A stretch of 64,000 nt of DNA from Paenibacillus sp. sptzw28 (lineage in GTDB: Bacteria > Bacillota > Bacilli > Paenibacillales > Paenibacillaceae). Made by a program: the position numbers and the translations under genes. The notes beneath the pieces were generated by a model. The model saw only the letters and a list, made by a program, of their open reading frames with translations, ran no database searches and was not told the origin of the DNA. Location: NCBI RefSeq assembly GCF_019550795.1, contig NZ_CP080545.1, positions 575,001 to 639,000 of the forward strand. The letters run 5' to 3'. Positions 34,410 through 43,640 of the stretch are shown piece by piece (the first letter of the stretch is position 1; the number at the start of each line of letters is the position of its first letter).

Positions 34410-36130
34410 GCAATCTCCTCCTCTGACAGCTGAGACGTTACGATCTCGCGGTAAATATTATTGGTCTGGAGCAGCTCGCGGTGCGTTCCGATTCCGGCGA
34501 TCCGGCCTTCGTCTAGCACGATGATCCGGTCTGCATCCATAACCGTACTGACTCTCTGGGCAACGATAATGACTGTTGATTCGGTCGTCGCAGGACGGAG
34601 CGCCTCGCGCAGCTTGGCGTCCGTCTTGAAGTCGAGCGCCGAGAAGCTGTCGTCGAACAAATAAATATCGGGCCGGCGCACGAGCACGCGGGCTATGGAC
34701 AGACGCTGCTTCTGCCCGCCTGATACGTTTGTTCCGCCTTGTGCGATCGGCGAGTCAAATCCGTCCTTCATGGCGGTCACGAAATCGCTAGCCTGGGCGA
34801 TCGATGCCGCCCGGCGGATCTCTTCATCGGTCGCCTCTTCGCTGCCGAAGCGGATATTGTCCGCAATCGTGCCGGTAAACAGCAGCGATTTTTGCGGCAC
34901 GAGTCCGATTTTGGCGCGCAAGCTTTCCTGTGTCATTTCGCGAACGTCGATGCCGCCGATCCGGATCCGTCCTTCGGTGGTGTCATAGAACCTCGGAATG
35001 AGATTGATGAGCGTCGATTTACCGGAGCCGGTGCCGCCGATAATAGCTGTGACTTCGCCGGGCCTCGCAATGAACGATACGTTCGATATAGCCGGCATTT
35101 CGGCCCCCGGGTAGTGAAAGGTCACGTTCTCGAATTCGACCGTTCCATTTGCCGAAGCCTCGGTCTCAAAGGCAGGATCGTTAATGTCGGGCTGCATCTG
35201 AAGCACTTCGTTGATACGCACCGCAGAAGCGGAAGCACGGGGGATCATTACGAACATCATCGATGCGAAAATAAGCGCGAACATGATTTGCCATGCATAT
35301 TGAATAAATGCGATCAGGTCCCCTACCTGCATGTGGCCGCTGTTGATGCGAAGGCCGCCGAACCAGACGATTGCAATTGTCGCCAGGTTAAGAATCAGCA
35401 TCATGATCGGCATAAGAGACGCCATAATACGGTTTACCTTGACGGCCGTGTCCGTTAGGTCGCGGTTAGCCTCGTTGAAGCGCTTCTGCTCATGGCTGAC
35501 CCGGTTGAACGAACGGATGACGCGGATGCCGGTAAGATTTTCACGCAGCACGAGGTTCAGTTTGTCGATCTTGATCTGCATCACGCGGAACAGCGGAACG
35601 CCTCTGCCGACGATAAAGTAAATGATCACGCCCAGAAGCGGCACAACGGCGATGATAACAAGTGATAAGGTGGCGTCCTTGTACATGGCCATTATGATGC
35701 CGCCGAAGCACATCATCGGGGCCATGACCATAACGCGCATCATCATCGTCAGTACCTGCTGTACTTGCGTAATGTCGTTTGTCGTGCGCGTGATCAGCGA
35801 TGCGGTACCGATTTTATCGAATTCGCTCAGTGAAAATTTCGATACGTGCGAGAACACCCGGCTGCGCAGATCCTTACCGAAGCCGCCCGCCGCCTTCGCG
35901 GACAAGAAGCTGGCACCGACGGAACAGATTCCGCCGCCAAGCGCAATGAGCAGCATAAAGCCGCCGATGCGCCAAATATAGGCTGTATCGCCGTTAACAA
36001 CCCCTTTGTCGACGATGTCCGCCATGAGCGTCGGCAAATACAGGTCGGAGAGCGATTGCAGAAAGACGAGAAGCAGCCCGGCAATAACGGCTAACCGGTA
36101 GGGCTTTAAGAATCGGACAAGCTTCATCAT
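34406..36130 (-). CDS. Heterodimeric ABC exporter, degenerate-site half
   Basis: About 574 residues from ATG 36130 (GAAGGTGAACACGAATCC upstream; ATG 36127 is equally possible, and the frame upstream to 36229 lies inside the MarR gene). Permease helices are at about 15-310 and the ATPase at 335-565. Walker A is GGTGSGKST, the C-loop is VSGGQKQRLSIAR, and the Walker B is DIYLFDDSFSALD, in which the usual catalytic Glu is Asp. That degeneracy is the mark of one half of an asymmetric heterodimer. It overlaps the other half by 4 bp and starts 16 bp after the marR stop. Confidence 0.88.
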   Translation of the reverse strand: MMKLVRFLKPYRLAVIAGLLLVFLQSLSDLYLPTLMADIVDKGVVNGDTAYIWRIGGFMLLIALGGGICSVGASFLSAKAAGGFGKDLRSRVFSHVSKFSLSEFDKIGTASLITRTTNDITQVQQVLTMMMRVMVMAPMMCFGGIIMAMYKDATLSLVIIAVVPLLGVIIYFIVGRGVPLFRVMQIKIDKLNLVLRENLTGIRVIRSFNRVSHEQKRFNEANRDLTDTAVKVNRIMASLMPIMMLILNLATIAIVWFGGLRINSGHMQVGDLIAFIQYAWQIMFALIFASMMFVMIPRASASAVRINEVLQMQPDINDPAFETEASANGTVEFENVTFHYPGAEMPAISNVSFIARPGEVTAIIGGTGSGKSTLINLIPRFYDTTEGRIRIGGIDVREMTQESLRAKIGLVPQKSLLFTGTIADNIRFGSEEATDEEIRRAASIAQASDFVTAMKDGFDSPIAQGGTNVSGGQKQRLSIARVLVRRPDIYLFDDSFSALDFKTDAKLREALRPATTESTVIIVAQRVSTVMDADRIIVLDEGRIAGIGTHRELLQTNNIYREIVTSQLSEEEIA

Positions 36131-36146
36131 GGATTCGTGTTCACCT

Positions 36147-36641
36147 TCATTCGTTTGGTTTGATATCCGGCTTACGGCATACCATATCGAGCAAAGATTC
36201 TTTGTCGCTGTAGAACCGGTACACTTCATCGAGCAGCTCGATCAGCAGAAGGGCGCGTTCTTCGCTCATATAATCGATCAGAGTTTGCGCGCCTTCGTGC
36301 ATCGTCTGCTCCGCAATTTTCGTCAGCCCCATTCCCTGCTCGGTAAGCTTGATCCGGACCACTCTACGGTCCGCCGGGTCAGCGGCGCGCTCGAGCAGCC
36401 CGCGGGCCTCCAGCACATTGACCTGCTGAGTGACGGTCGGCGAGGTGACTCGCAGAAATTGGCTGAGGTCCGATGCTTTCATACCTTCGGGCGCATCTGC
36501 CGTATATCTGCGGATAAAAAAAAGCATCATTGTCTCGCTTGGCGTGCAGCCTTCAATCGGCCGCATGCCGCTCCAGTTAATATGCCTGAGCTGTCTAAAA
36601 GCGCGCAGCAGTTCATGAGTGGTATTGCGTTCGTCGGACAT
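36147..36641 (-). CDS. MarR-family regulator of the ABC exporter
   Basis: A 164-residue MarR winged-helix protein with the DNA-binding part at about residues 55-110 (MKASDLSQFLRVTSPTVTQQVNVLEARG) and the wing ADPADRRVVRIKLTEQG. It is the first gene of an operon with the two exporter halves, separated by 16 bp. A 26-bp imperfect palindrome lies in its upstream region. The inducer is unknown. The site in front of arsA (3432-3449) is of a different sequence, so the two MarR proteins should have separate targets. Confidence 0.87.
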   Translation of the reverse strand: MSDERNTTHELLRAFRQLRHINWSGMRPIEGCTPSETMMLFFIRRYTADAPEGMKASDLSQFLRVTSPTVTQQVNVLEARGLLERAADPADRRVVRIKLTEQGMGLTKIAEQTMHEGAQTLIDYMSEERALLLIELLDEVYRFYSDKESLLDMVCRKPDIKPNE

Positions 36642-36670
36642 TTTTGGCGCATCTCTCCTTCGTCTGCCTA

Positions 36671-36696
36671 ATAATTTACTTAGCTAACCTAATTAT
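36671..36696. promoter_or_regulatory. Candidate MarR operator, exporter operon
   Basis: ATAATTTACTTAG and CTAACCTAATTAT form a 13-bp-arm inverted repeat matching at 10 of 13 positions with no spacer, lying 30 bp before the marR start. The centre TTAG-CTAA is perfect. Confidence 0.6.
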
Positions 36697-36869
36697 ATTT
36701 ATGACGGAAACGAGCGTCAACTGTTTTTCAATAATCTGTAAATCTACATGATTGGTAATAGGCATTAATGGTCGCCGGAAGAGGCATTCTCGAAGTTTGC
36801 TATTTATAATCAGGCGGTAAATTGTGTATTATAGTAGGATAAGAATTTTACGTGGAAAGGTTGGTCGCT

Positions 36870-38528
36870 GTGGAGAACAAGACATCATCCTCGAACTTTA
36901 TTAAAAACATCATCGCCGAAGACTTGAAGGCGGGTAAAGTGAGCGAAATCATTACGCGTTTTCCGCCGGAGCCGAACGGCTATCTGCACATCGGCCACGC
37001 CAAGTCGATTTGCCTCAACTTTGACCTTGCCGACGAATTTAACGGACGGACGAACCTGCGGTTCGACGACACGAATCCGCTTAAGGAAGATACAGAATTC
37101 GTCAATGCCATACAAGACGATGTGCGCTGGCTCGGCTTCGAATGGGACAGCCTTCGGTTCGCATCGGATTATTTCGAAGAAATGTACAGCCGCGCAGTGC
37201 TGCTGATCAAGAAAGGCAAAGCCTACGTGTGCGATTTATCAGCCGAGCAAATTCGCGAGTCCCGCGGCACGTTGACCGAGCCGGGCAAGAACAGCCCGCA
37301 TCGCGACCGCAGCGTGGAGGAGAATCTCGATCTGTTCGCACGCATGCGCGCAGGAGAATTCAAGGACGGAGAACGCGTACTGCGGGCCAAAATCGACATG
37401 GGATCGCCGAACATCAACCTGCGCGACCCTGTGCTGTACCGTATTGCGCATGTCCATCACCACCGGACCGGCGATGAATGGTGCATTTACCCGATGTACG
37501 ATTATGCGCATCCGCTGGGCGATGCCATTGAAGGCGTATCGCATTCGGTCTGTACCCTCGAGTTCGAGGATCATCGTCCGCTCTATGACTGGACCATCGC
37601 AGAGTGCGAGATGGAAGCCCAGCCGCATCAATACGAGTTCGCTAGGCTGAACGTCACGAACACGATCATGAGCAAGCGGTATTTGAAAATGCTTGTCGAC
37701 GAAGGAGTCGTCGAGAGCTGGGACGATCCGCGCATGCCGACGATCAGCGGTCTGCGCCGCAAAGGCTTCACATCGAATGCGATTCGCGCCTTCTGCCGCG
37801 AAATCGGCGTAGCCCGGGCGTACAGCGTCGTGGATGAGCGGATGCTGGAGCATTTCATCCGCGAGGACCTCAAGCTGAAGGCACTGCGCACAATGGCGGT
37901 GCTGCAGCCGCTCAAGGTCGTCATCACCAACTACCCCGAAGGGCAGACGGAGATGCTGGAGGCCGAGAACAATGCCGAGAACGAAGAAATGGGCAGCCGC
38001 CAAATTCCATTCTCGCGCGAGATTTATATTGAGCAGGACGATTTCATGGAGAACCCGCCAAGCAAATACTTCCGCTTGTTCCCGGGTAATGAGGTCCGCC
38101 TCAAGCATGCCTATTTTATCACCTGTCAGGAAGTCGTTAAGGACGAGGGCGGCAATGTCGTCGAGCTTCGCTGCACCTATGACCCTGAGACGAAGAGCGG
38201 GTCCGGCTTTACCGGACGGAAGGTGAAGGGTACGATTCACTGGATCGAAGCCTCCCAAGCTTTGCCTGCGGAGTTCCGGCTGTTCGAGCCGCTGCTCACA
38301 GACGAAGCAGCAGATTCGGGCAAGCCGTTCCTTGAATGCATCAATCCGAACTCGCTTGAGATTCTGCAAGGGTTCGTCGAACCGAATATGAAGGATGCCA
38401 GCGGACAAGATAAATTTCAGTTCTTCCGCCACGGCTATTTCAACGTAGACCCGAAGCATACAAACGCTGAGCGCCTTGTGTTCAACCGGATCGTTTCCCT
38501 CAAGAGCTCGTTCGACGCCAAGGCATAA
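36870..38528 (+). CDS. glnS: Glutaminyl-tRNA synthetase
   Basis: About 552 residues from GTG 36870, with GGAAAGG 9 bases upstream; the GTG at 36852 would overlap that site. The class I signature HIGH is at residues 40-43 (LHIGH), and the KMSKS-like motif is MSKR near residue 265. The catalytic domain matches GlnRS ([18 protein letters not shown] and [15 protein letters not shown] in order), and the anticodon domain ([19 protein letters not shown]; [16 protein letters not shown]) is present. GlnRS is uncommon in Firmicutes, which mostly use GatCAB on Glu-tRNA(Gln), but is known in Paenibacillus-type genomes. Downstream terminator at 38801. Confidence 0.93.
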   Translation: MENKTSSSNFIKNIIAEDLKAGKVSEIITRFPPEPNGYLHIGHAKSICLNFDLADEFNGRTNLRFDDTNPLKEDTEFVNAIQDDVRWLGFEWDSLRFASDYFEEMYSRAVLLIKKGKAYVCDLSAEQIRESRGTLTEPGKNSPHRDRSVEENLDLFARMRAGEFKDGERVLRAKIDMGSPNINLRDPVLYRIAHVHHHRTGDEWCIYPMYDYAHPLGDAIEGVSHSVCTLEFEDHRPLYDWTIAECEMEAQPHQYEFARLNVTNTIMSKRYLKMLVDEGVVESWDDPRMPTISGLRRKGFTSNAIRAFCREIGVARAYSVVDERMLEHFIREDLKLKALRTMAVLQPLKVVITNYPEGQTEMLEAENNAENEEMGSRQIPFSREIYIEQDDFMENPPSKYFRLFPGNEVRLKHAYFITCQEVVKDEGGNVVELRCTYDPETKSGSGFTGRKVKGTIHWIEASQALPAEFRLFEPLLTDEAADSGKPFLECINPNSLEILQGFVEPNMKDASGQDKFQFFRHGYFNVDPKHTNAERLVFNRIVSLKSSFDAKA

Positions 38529-38651
38529 CAGTCAACCTGTTATAATAGCGTATAAAAAGCGGATAAAAAGCGGATAAAAGCATCAGGAGCGACATAAGAC
38601 ATGAGAGGCAATATGCCCTCAGCAGCGCCGCACGGAGCATTTGTCGCAGTA

Positions 38652-38727
38652 AAAGCTCATAGAGAGCATTACGCGGTCATGCGCCGTCGCAACGCAGTCA
38701 TGCTAAAAGCTCATTTAGAGAGCATTA
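38652..38727. repeat. Short direct repeat, two copies
   Basis: AAAAGCTCATAGAGAGCATT (38652-38671) and AAAAGCTCATTTAGAGAGCATT (38706-38727) are near-identical direct copies, both flanked by GTCATG-type sequence. The half elements AGCTCAT and AGAGAGCAT suggest a foldable unit. Confidence 0.6.
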
Positions 38728-38800
38728 GTCATGAGGACTGATAAAAGGCACACCAAGAGCACCAATAAAGCGCATAAAATCGATAGTTTTTCCGGAAAGC

Positions 38801-38830
38801 GGCTGTCCCTTCAGGGGCGGCCCTTTCTTT
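38801..38830 (+). terminator. Intrinsic terminator of glnS
   Basis: GGCTGTCCC pairs with GGGGCGGCC (nine pairs with two G-T), closed by the tetraloop TTCA and followed by CTTTCTTTTATT. Confidence 0.7.
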
Positions 38831-39125
38831 TATTAATGAATGAAAATGACAGCCACAATGCTGTTGACTATCGCGAGGAATACTTACTCGTTAGATAACC
38901 GGCAAAGGCTTAGGTAGCCTGTAAGCGGGATTTTCCAGTTTAAAGTATGCCTGGAAGTTTAGATTATCTCTGTAAGCGGAAAAATCCGTTTTACCGAAGA
39001 TGCCTACCATCAGCGGCTGGACCTCATCAGTAGAATAAAGGCGGCCGGACCCTCATGCGCTCGTTCAGTCGTCCGGCATGCTTCGCAATAATCCATGATC
39101 CGCCGCCGTCGGCCTCGCTGCTTTC

Positions 39126-39953
39126 TCACTGCACGTAACGGCCTTCGGCCGGTATGGCAATCCGGTCGAATTGCTCGGCTAACATCTTGAGCGAGGACGC
39201 CAGTTCCTCGCCCTCCATCGGTAATCCATGGCCGGTGACGGCTGCGGACGGCTTTAAGGCCGCCAGCTTCTTTACCGAATCCCACGCCGTCTGCCAATCG
39301 GTCGTGAAATATTTCGGCGGGCCGCTAATTTCCCGCTGCTGCAAAATCACTTTGTAAAGCGATTCTTGCTTTACCGTAACGAATGCGTCCCCGGCGACAA
39401 GGGACCTGTCCTTGTCCCTGAACAAGGAGATATGGCCGGGCGTATGTCCAGCCGTATGAATCCAGCGCCAATCGGCCATCCCCGGTACAACTCCGTCCGG
39501 AATCAGTGGCTGAACATGCTCGCCTAAGTCGATCCCCTGATGCGGAAACAAAGGTGACATTTCAGTCACGAGACCGCCGTCTACAGTGGGATCGGCGGGA
39601 GGGTAGTCCGACTGGCCGGTCAAATACGGGAGCTCCCGCTCATGCGCGAAGACAGGAACGCCCCAGTGCTTGATAAGGTCCACAATGGCGCCGACATGGT
39701 CGAAATGCCCATGTGTCAGAATAATCGCCCGCGGCGGCCGGGAGCCGAAGCGTTCATTCGCTGTCTCAATGATTTTCTCCGCGGACCCGGGCATGCCCGC
39801 ATCGATTAATATCCAGTCGCTTCCCGGATCGCCGATATAACAAAGATTGACGATTTGAATGGGCAAGCAGTAAATATCGGGTCTAACCTCCCGCCCATTC
39901 CCGCTTGTAATCGTCGTGACCGGGAGTATAGCGTCTTCAAATGTATTTTCCAC
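39126..39953 (-). CDS. MBL-fold metallo-hydrolase
   Basis: A metallo-beta-lactamase-fold hydrolase of about 275 residues from GTG 39953, chosen because AAGGAGG lies 10 bases upstream; the frame continues to ATG 40055 without a site. The metal-binding motif is LTHGHFDHVGA (about residues 78-88), with the further ligand residues HTAGHTPGHIS near 160 and GDAF near 180, and a final VTGHGLP near 235. The specific hydrolytic substrate (thioester, lactone or other) cannot be inferred. It is divergent from the Fur-controlled Cnt operon. Confidence 0.85.
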   Translation of the reverse strand: MENTFEDAILPVTTITSGNGREVRPDIYCLPIQIVNLCYIGDPGSDWILIDAGMPGSAEKIIETANERFGSRPPRAIILTHGHFDHVGAIVDLIKHWGVPVFAHERELPYLTGQSDYPPADPTVDGGLVTEMSPLFPHQGIDLGEHVQPLIPDGVVPGMADWRWIHTAGHTPGHISLFRDKDRSLVAGDAFVTVKQESLYKVILQQREISGPPKYFTTDWQTAWDSVKKLAALKPSAAVTGHGLPMEGEELASSLKMLAEQFDRIAIPAEGRYVQ

Positions 39954-40108
39954 CCTGTGAAAGTCCTCCTTCAACCGGTTGAAAAAGTTAATGGCGACGA
40001 TGCGCTCTTCATAGTCTTCCAAATATAGTGTCCCGTTATGTGGCAGCGCTGTCATTATGCTGTGAACGACAGTCTCACTGTAAAATGCTGCAAAACAGTA
40101 GATTTATG

Positions 40109-40137
40109 TTGACACCCCTCACTGAGTCCTTTAATAT
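40109..40137 (+). promoter_or_regulatory. Promoter of the Cnt-like operon
   Basis: TTGACA (40109-40114), 17 bp, TAATAT (40132-40137). The Fur-like box begins 8 bp downstream of the -10 and would overlap the transcription start. Confidence 0.8.
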
Positions 40138-40144
40138 CAACCTA

Positions 40145-40163
40145 GACAATGATAATCATTATC
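40145..40163. promoter_or_regulatory. Fur box of the Cnt-like operon
   Basis: The 19-mer GACAATGATAATCATTATC matches the classical Fur box (GATAATGATAATCATTATC) at 18 of 19 positions. Its placement over the start point is that of a repressor operator. It is less like the Zur consensus. Confidence 0.88.
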
Positions 40164-40202
40164 AACATAATGTACGCAAGTGAGAGGGGAAACAGCAAGC
40201 CG

Positions 40203-41828
40203 ATGTTTACAGTAAAAAGAAAAAACATTTTCAGCATGACAGCTATTATTCTATTTATTTCGACCGCACTTCTGGGTTGTACTTCACAGGAGGGGGCCCC
40301 GGCATCAGATGAGCAGGCCGGTGAAGCCAAAAAAACAATTACAATCTCGTGGCCGAGGGACATTGGACCAATGAACCCGCACGTTTACAATCCTTCGCAG
40401 CTGATCGCACAGTCGATGATATACGAACCATTGGTGAACTACACAGAAGGCGGCAAGCTTGAGCCTCACTTGGCGGAATCGTGGACGATATCGCCGGACG
40501 GCAAAGAATATACGTTCAAGCTCCGTCAAAATGTTACGTTCTCAGACGGGACGCCGTTTAACGCGGCTATCGTCAAAAAGAACTTCGATTCGATCATGAT
40601 GCATGCCGATAATCACAGCTGGCTCGGATTTATCGGCGTTCTGGATAAGACAGCGGCAGTGGACGAGTCTACGTTCAAAATGACATTAAAACAGCCGTAT
40701 TACCCGACGCTGCAGGAGCTTTCCGTCGTACGCCCGGTGCGCTTTCTCGGCGAAGCCGGCTTCCCGGATGACGGCGACACAGCGAAGGGCGTGAAGCAGC
40801 CGGTCGGCACAGGACCGTGGATGCTGTCCGATTACAAAACGGACGAATATGCGGAATTTACCCGCAACCCGAAATATTGGGGAGATCAGCCGAAAGCCGA
40901 CAAGCTCGTCATCAAGATCATACCGGACGGAGATACCCGAGTTCTCGCCTTTGAGAAAGGAGATCTGGATCTCATTTACGGGGAAGGCGTTATCAGCCTG
41001 GATGCCTACAAACAGCTGGAAGCTTCCGGCGATTATGAAACGCGCCTCTCCGAGCCGGTTGCCACAAGACAACTGGTGCTCAATACAACCAACGAGGCTC
41101 TGTCCGACTTGAAGGTGCGTCTGGCCCTTCAGCACGGGTTTAACAAGCAGGCGATGGTCGACGGGGTTACCTCCGGATTTGAAGAGAAGGCCGATAACCT
41201 GTTATCGACGAACTTCCCTTACACCGATATCAGCATCAAGCCGGTCGGATACGATGTGGAACAGGCAAAAGCTTATTTGGATGAGGCCGGCTGGATCCTT
41301 CCTGCGGGAAAAACGGTCCGCGAGAAGGACGGAAAGCCTCTGGAGCTTGAGCTGATCTATGAAAAGGCGGAGCAAATTCAGAAGCCGATGGCGGAGACGC
41401 TGCAAGCCGAATGGGCGGCGATCGGCGTCAAGCTGAACATTACCGGCCTTGAGCTTACCGAGCAGATCAAACGTTTCCGTGCGAACGACTTTGATTTGAA
41501 CTTCTTTAGCAACTACGGCGCGCCATATGATCCGCACTCGTTCATTCAGATCGTTGCCAAGAAAGGGTTCGGCATTGCCGATGCACTTGCCAATATTCCG
41601 GGGAAACAAGAGCTTGACCAGCAGGTTCACGACGCCCTTCTGTCGACGGACGAAACCAAGCGCCAACAGCTGTACGGCTCGATTCTGACGACGCTACACG
41701 AGCAGGCGGCGATAGTGCCGATCTCGTATGTGAAGAAAATGGTCGTCTACCATAAAAATGTGAGCGGCGTAGAGTTCCCTGCGAATCGGGACGGCAATGC
41801 GTTCTCCAGTCTCGACATACAACCGTAA
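40203..41828 (+). CDS. cntA: Metallophore/nickel ABC transporter substrate-binding lipoprotein, CntA-like
   Basis: A 541-residue class of dipeptide/nickel-type binding lipoprotein. ATG 40203 gives a signal peptide with lipobox LLGC (Cys26). The fold is clear from PMNPHVYNPSQLIAQSMIYEPLV near the N-terminus, LAESWTISPDGKEYTFKLRQNVTFSDGTPFNA, and VGTGPWMLSDYKTDEYAEFTRNPKYWG. It is like NikA and like CntA, the staphylopine-metal binding subunit. The operon order with an MFS exporter favours the latter. It would bind a divalent-metal opine complex and pass it to the permeases that follow. GAGAGGGG lies about 13 bases upstream. Confidence 0.85.
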   Translation: MFTVKRKNIFSMTAIILFISTALLGCTSQEGAPASDEQAGEAKKTITISWPRDIGPMNPHVYNPSQLIAQSMIYEPLVNYTEGGKLEPHLAESWTISPDGKEYTFKLRQNVTFSDGTPFNAAIVKKNFDSIMMHADNHSWLGFIGVLDKTAAVDESTFKMTLKQPYYPTLQELSVVRPVRFLGEAGFPDDGDTAKGVKQPVGTGPWMLSDYKTDEYAEFTRNPKYWGDQPKADKLVIKIIPDGDTRVLAFEKGDLDLIYGEGVISLDAYKQLEASGDYETRLSEPVATRQLVLNTTNEALSDLKVRLALQHGFNKQAMVDGVTSGFEEKADNLLSTNFPYTDISIKPVGYDVEQAKAYLDEAGWILPAGKTVREKDGKPLELELIYEKAEQIQKPMAETLQAEWAAIGVKLNITGLELTEQIKRFRANDFDLNFFSNYGAPYDPHSFIQIVAKKGFGIADALANIPGKQELDQQVHDALLSTDETKRQQLYGSILTTLHEQAAIVPISYVKKMVVYHKNVSGVEFPANRDGNAFSSLDIQP

Positions 41829-41846
41829 GACGCAGGGAGGCACTGC

Positions 41847-42791
41847 ATGTTCAGCTTTACCCTAAAACGGCTCCTCGCCGTCATACCTATATTTTTCTTC
41901 GCCACGCTTCTTTCTTTTATACTGATCCGCCTCTCGCCGGTCGACCCGGCGGAAGCGTATCTGGTGGCGGCCCACATCCATCCGACCGACGAGCTTATCG
42001 CTCAGAAGAGACATGAATTCGGTTTGGACCGGCCGCTGCCAGTTCAATATGCCCAGTTCCTTATTAAGATGTGCCGGCTTGATTTCGGCACGTCTTATCT
42101 TTCTAATGAACCGGTTTGGCAGGAGGTTCAGCGCCGAATGCCGGCGACCCTCCAACTGGCCTTCAGCAGCATCTGCATGGCTGTACTTATAAGCATACCG
42201 ATCGGATTTTTCTCGGCGCTTTATAAAAACAGCGTTATCGACCATTTGAGCCGGCTTCTCGCCTTTTTCGGCGCCTCGATGCCGCAGTTCTGGCTCGGGT
42301 ATTTACTGATCTATTTCTTGTCGGTGAAGCTGGATTTGTTTCCCGTGCAGGGAAGAGGCACTATTGTGCATCTCGTCCTTCCGTCGCTGACGCTTGCGAT
42401 GGGACTTATTGCGATCTACACCCGTCTGCTGCGCTCCGGCGTTCTTGAGCAAATGCAGGAGCCGTATGTGTTATACGCCAGAACGAGAGGCATCAGGGAG
42501 AAGGTCATCATGGGCAAGCATGTGCTGAAAATAGCCGTTTCGCCGATGATCACCGGTCTGGGAATGAATATGGGCAAATTGCTCGCGGGCACCATTATTG
42601 TGGAGGAAGTTTTTTCCTGGCCGGGCTTCGGCCGTTTCTTCATCGAAGCGATCTTTAATCGGGATATACCGGTCATCCAGTGCTACGTGTTTCTTTCCGC
42701 ATGTCTGTTCATCGTGTGCAACCTGATCGTGGATGTACTGCAAATGATGATTGACCCGCGAATCTCCTTGAAAGGAAGAACCGGCCATTGA
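41847..42791 (+). CDS. cntB: ABC transporter permease, CntB-like
   Basis: A 314-residue inner-membrane permease of the DppB/NikB class. Six or so hydrophobic segments are seen. The conserved intracellular loop before the last segments has YVLYARTRGIREKVIMGKHVLKIAVSPMIT, the EAA-type coupling helix. It follows cntA by 18 bp (start at ATG 41847 after GCAGGGAGGCACTGC), and its stop overlaps the TTG start of the next gene. With CntC it would form the metal-opine channel. Confidence 0.85.
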   Translation: MFSFTLKRLLAVIPIFFFATLLSFILIRLSPVDPAEAYLVAAHIHPTDELIAQKRHEFGLDRPLPVQYAQFLIKMCRLDFGTSYLSNEPVWQEVQRRMPATLQLAFSSICMAVLISIPIGFFSALYKNSVIDHLSRLLAFFGASMPQFWLGYLLIYFLSVKLDLFPVQGRGTIVHLVLPSLTLAMGLIAIYTRLLRSGVLEQMQEPYVLYARTRGIREKVIMGKHVLKIAVSPMITGLGMNMGKLLAGTIIVEEVFSWPGFGRFFIEAIFNRDIPVIQCYVFLSACLFIVCNLIVDVLQMMIDPRISLKGRTGH

Positions 42792-43624
42792 TTGCCAGTA
42801 TGCGTACCGTCCTCAGGAGTCCGAAGGCCGCTCTGGCAAGCTCGGTCATCCTGATTATTCTTTTCATTATTACCGTCTTGGCTCCATGGCTCGCGCCGCA
42901 TGATCCGATACAAGTGAATCTGGCGCTCAAGCTGCAGCCGCCGTCCTGGGAGTATCCGCTCGGGACAGACCACTTGGGACGCTGCATCCTGTCACGTCTT
43001 CTGCACGGCGCCCGCGTATCGTTAGGATTTGCTTCTCTGATCTTCATATCGTCACTCGGGATCGGGCTGCTTGTCGGAACATTCGCCGGCTATAAGGGCG
43101 GTGTAATCGATGTTGTGCTCATGCGATTTTGCGAAGGGGTAATGGCGTTTCCGAATCTTGTGCTCATCCTGGGGCTTGTCGGGATATTCGGCCCGGGACT
43201 TACTCAGGTGATATTTGCGATGATGCTTGTTCAGTGGGTATATTACGCCAGGATGTTCCGGGGCATGGTCCTCAGCTTGAAGGAACGGAATTTCGTTACA
43301 GCAGCCAGAATCAGCGGTTCCTCGCAATGGAAAATCATCCGGCGGCATATAATCCCCAATGTGCTTCCTCCGATCGCCGTGATGGGAACCCTGGAGATGG
43401 GATGGGCAATTATGGACATCTCCGCCCTTTCGTTCCTGGGTCTTGGCATTCAGCCGCCCGCTCCGGAATGGGGAGCCATGATTCACGAAGGAAAAGCCTT
43501 TATACGAAGCAATCCGGAACTGATGCTGTATCCGGGAATTTTGATTCTGATCGTCGTTGTCTCGTTCAATGTACTGGGCGAAGCTTTATCGGACCGCTTT
43601 GGCGTCAAGCGGGATTTTAAATAA
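42788..43624 (+). CDS. cntC: ABC transporter permease, CntC-like
   Basis: A 278-residue permease of the DppC/NikC class, with an N-terminal membrane helix after a short cytoplasmic start, the LGTDHLGRCILSRLLHGARVSLG block, and a coupling helix around NFVTAARISGSSQWKIIRRHIIPN. The TTG start at 42788 overlaps the preceding stop; GAAAGGAAG lies 10 bases upstream. An in-frame ATG at 42800 is the alternative. It pairs with cntB. Confidence 0.85.
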   Translation: MIASMRTVLRSPKAALASSVILIILFIITVLAPWLAPHDPIQVNLALKLQPPSWEYPLGTDHLGRCILSRLLHGARVSLGFASLIFISSLGIGLLVGTFAGYKGGVIDVVLMRFCEGVMAFPNLVLILGLVGIFGPGLTQVIFAMMLVQWVYYARMFRGMVLSLKERNFVTAARISGSSQWKIIRRHIIPNVLPPIAVMGTLEMGWAIMDISALSFLGLGIQPPAPEWGAMIHEGKAFIRSNPELMLYPGILILIVVVSFNVLGEALSDRFGVKRDFK

Positions 43625-43640
43625 AGGACTGAGGCTCTTG

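Larger units (their letters stand above)
38529..39125. other. 597-bp intergenic region with short repeats
   Basis: No supported gene. An AAAAAGCGGAT unit is repeated tandemly (from about 38553), and a 20-22-bp unit (AAAAGCTCAT...AGAGAGCATTA) occurs twice (see the repeat entry). The glnS terminator is at 38801-38830. The remaining stretch to the minus-strand hydrolase is AT/GC mixed and unassigned. Confidence 0.5.

Noticed and set aside
37239..38459. 406-residue antisense frame within glnS
   Set aside because: It is the mirror of a GC-biased, strongly coding gene; no RBS and no recognisable domain.
40145..40163. Zur box as the sole reading of the Cnt operator
   Set aside because: The 19-mer fits Fur far better than the Zur consensus, although metal cross-control cannot be excluded.
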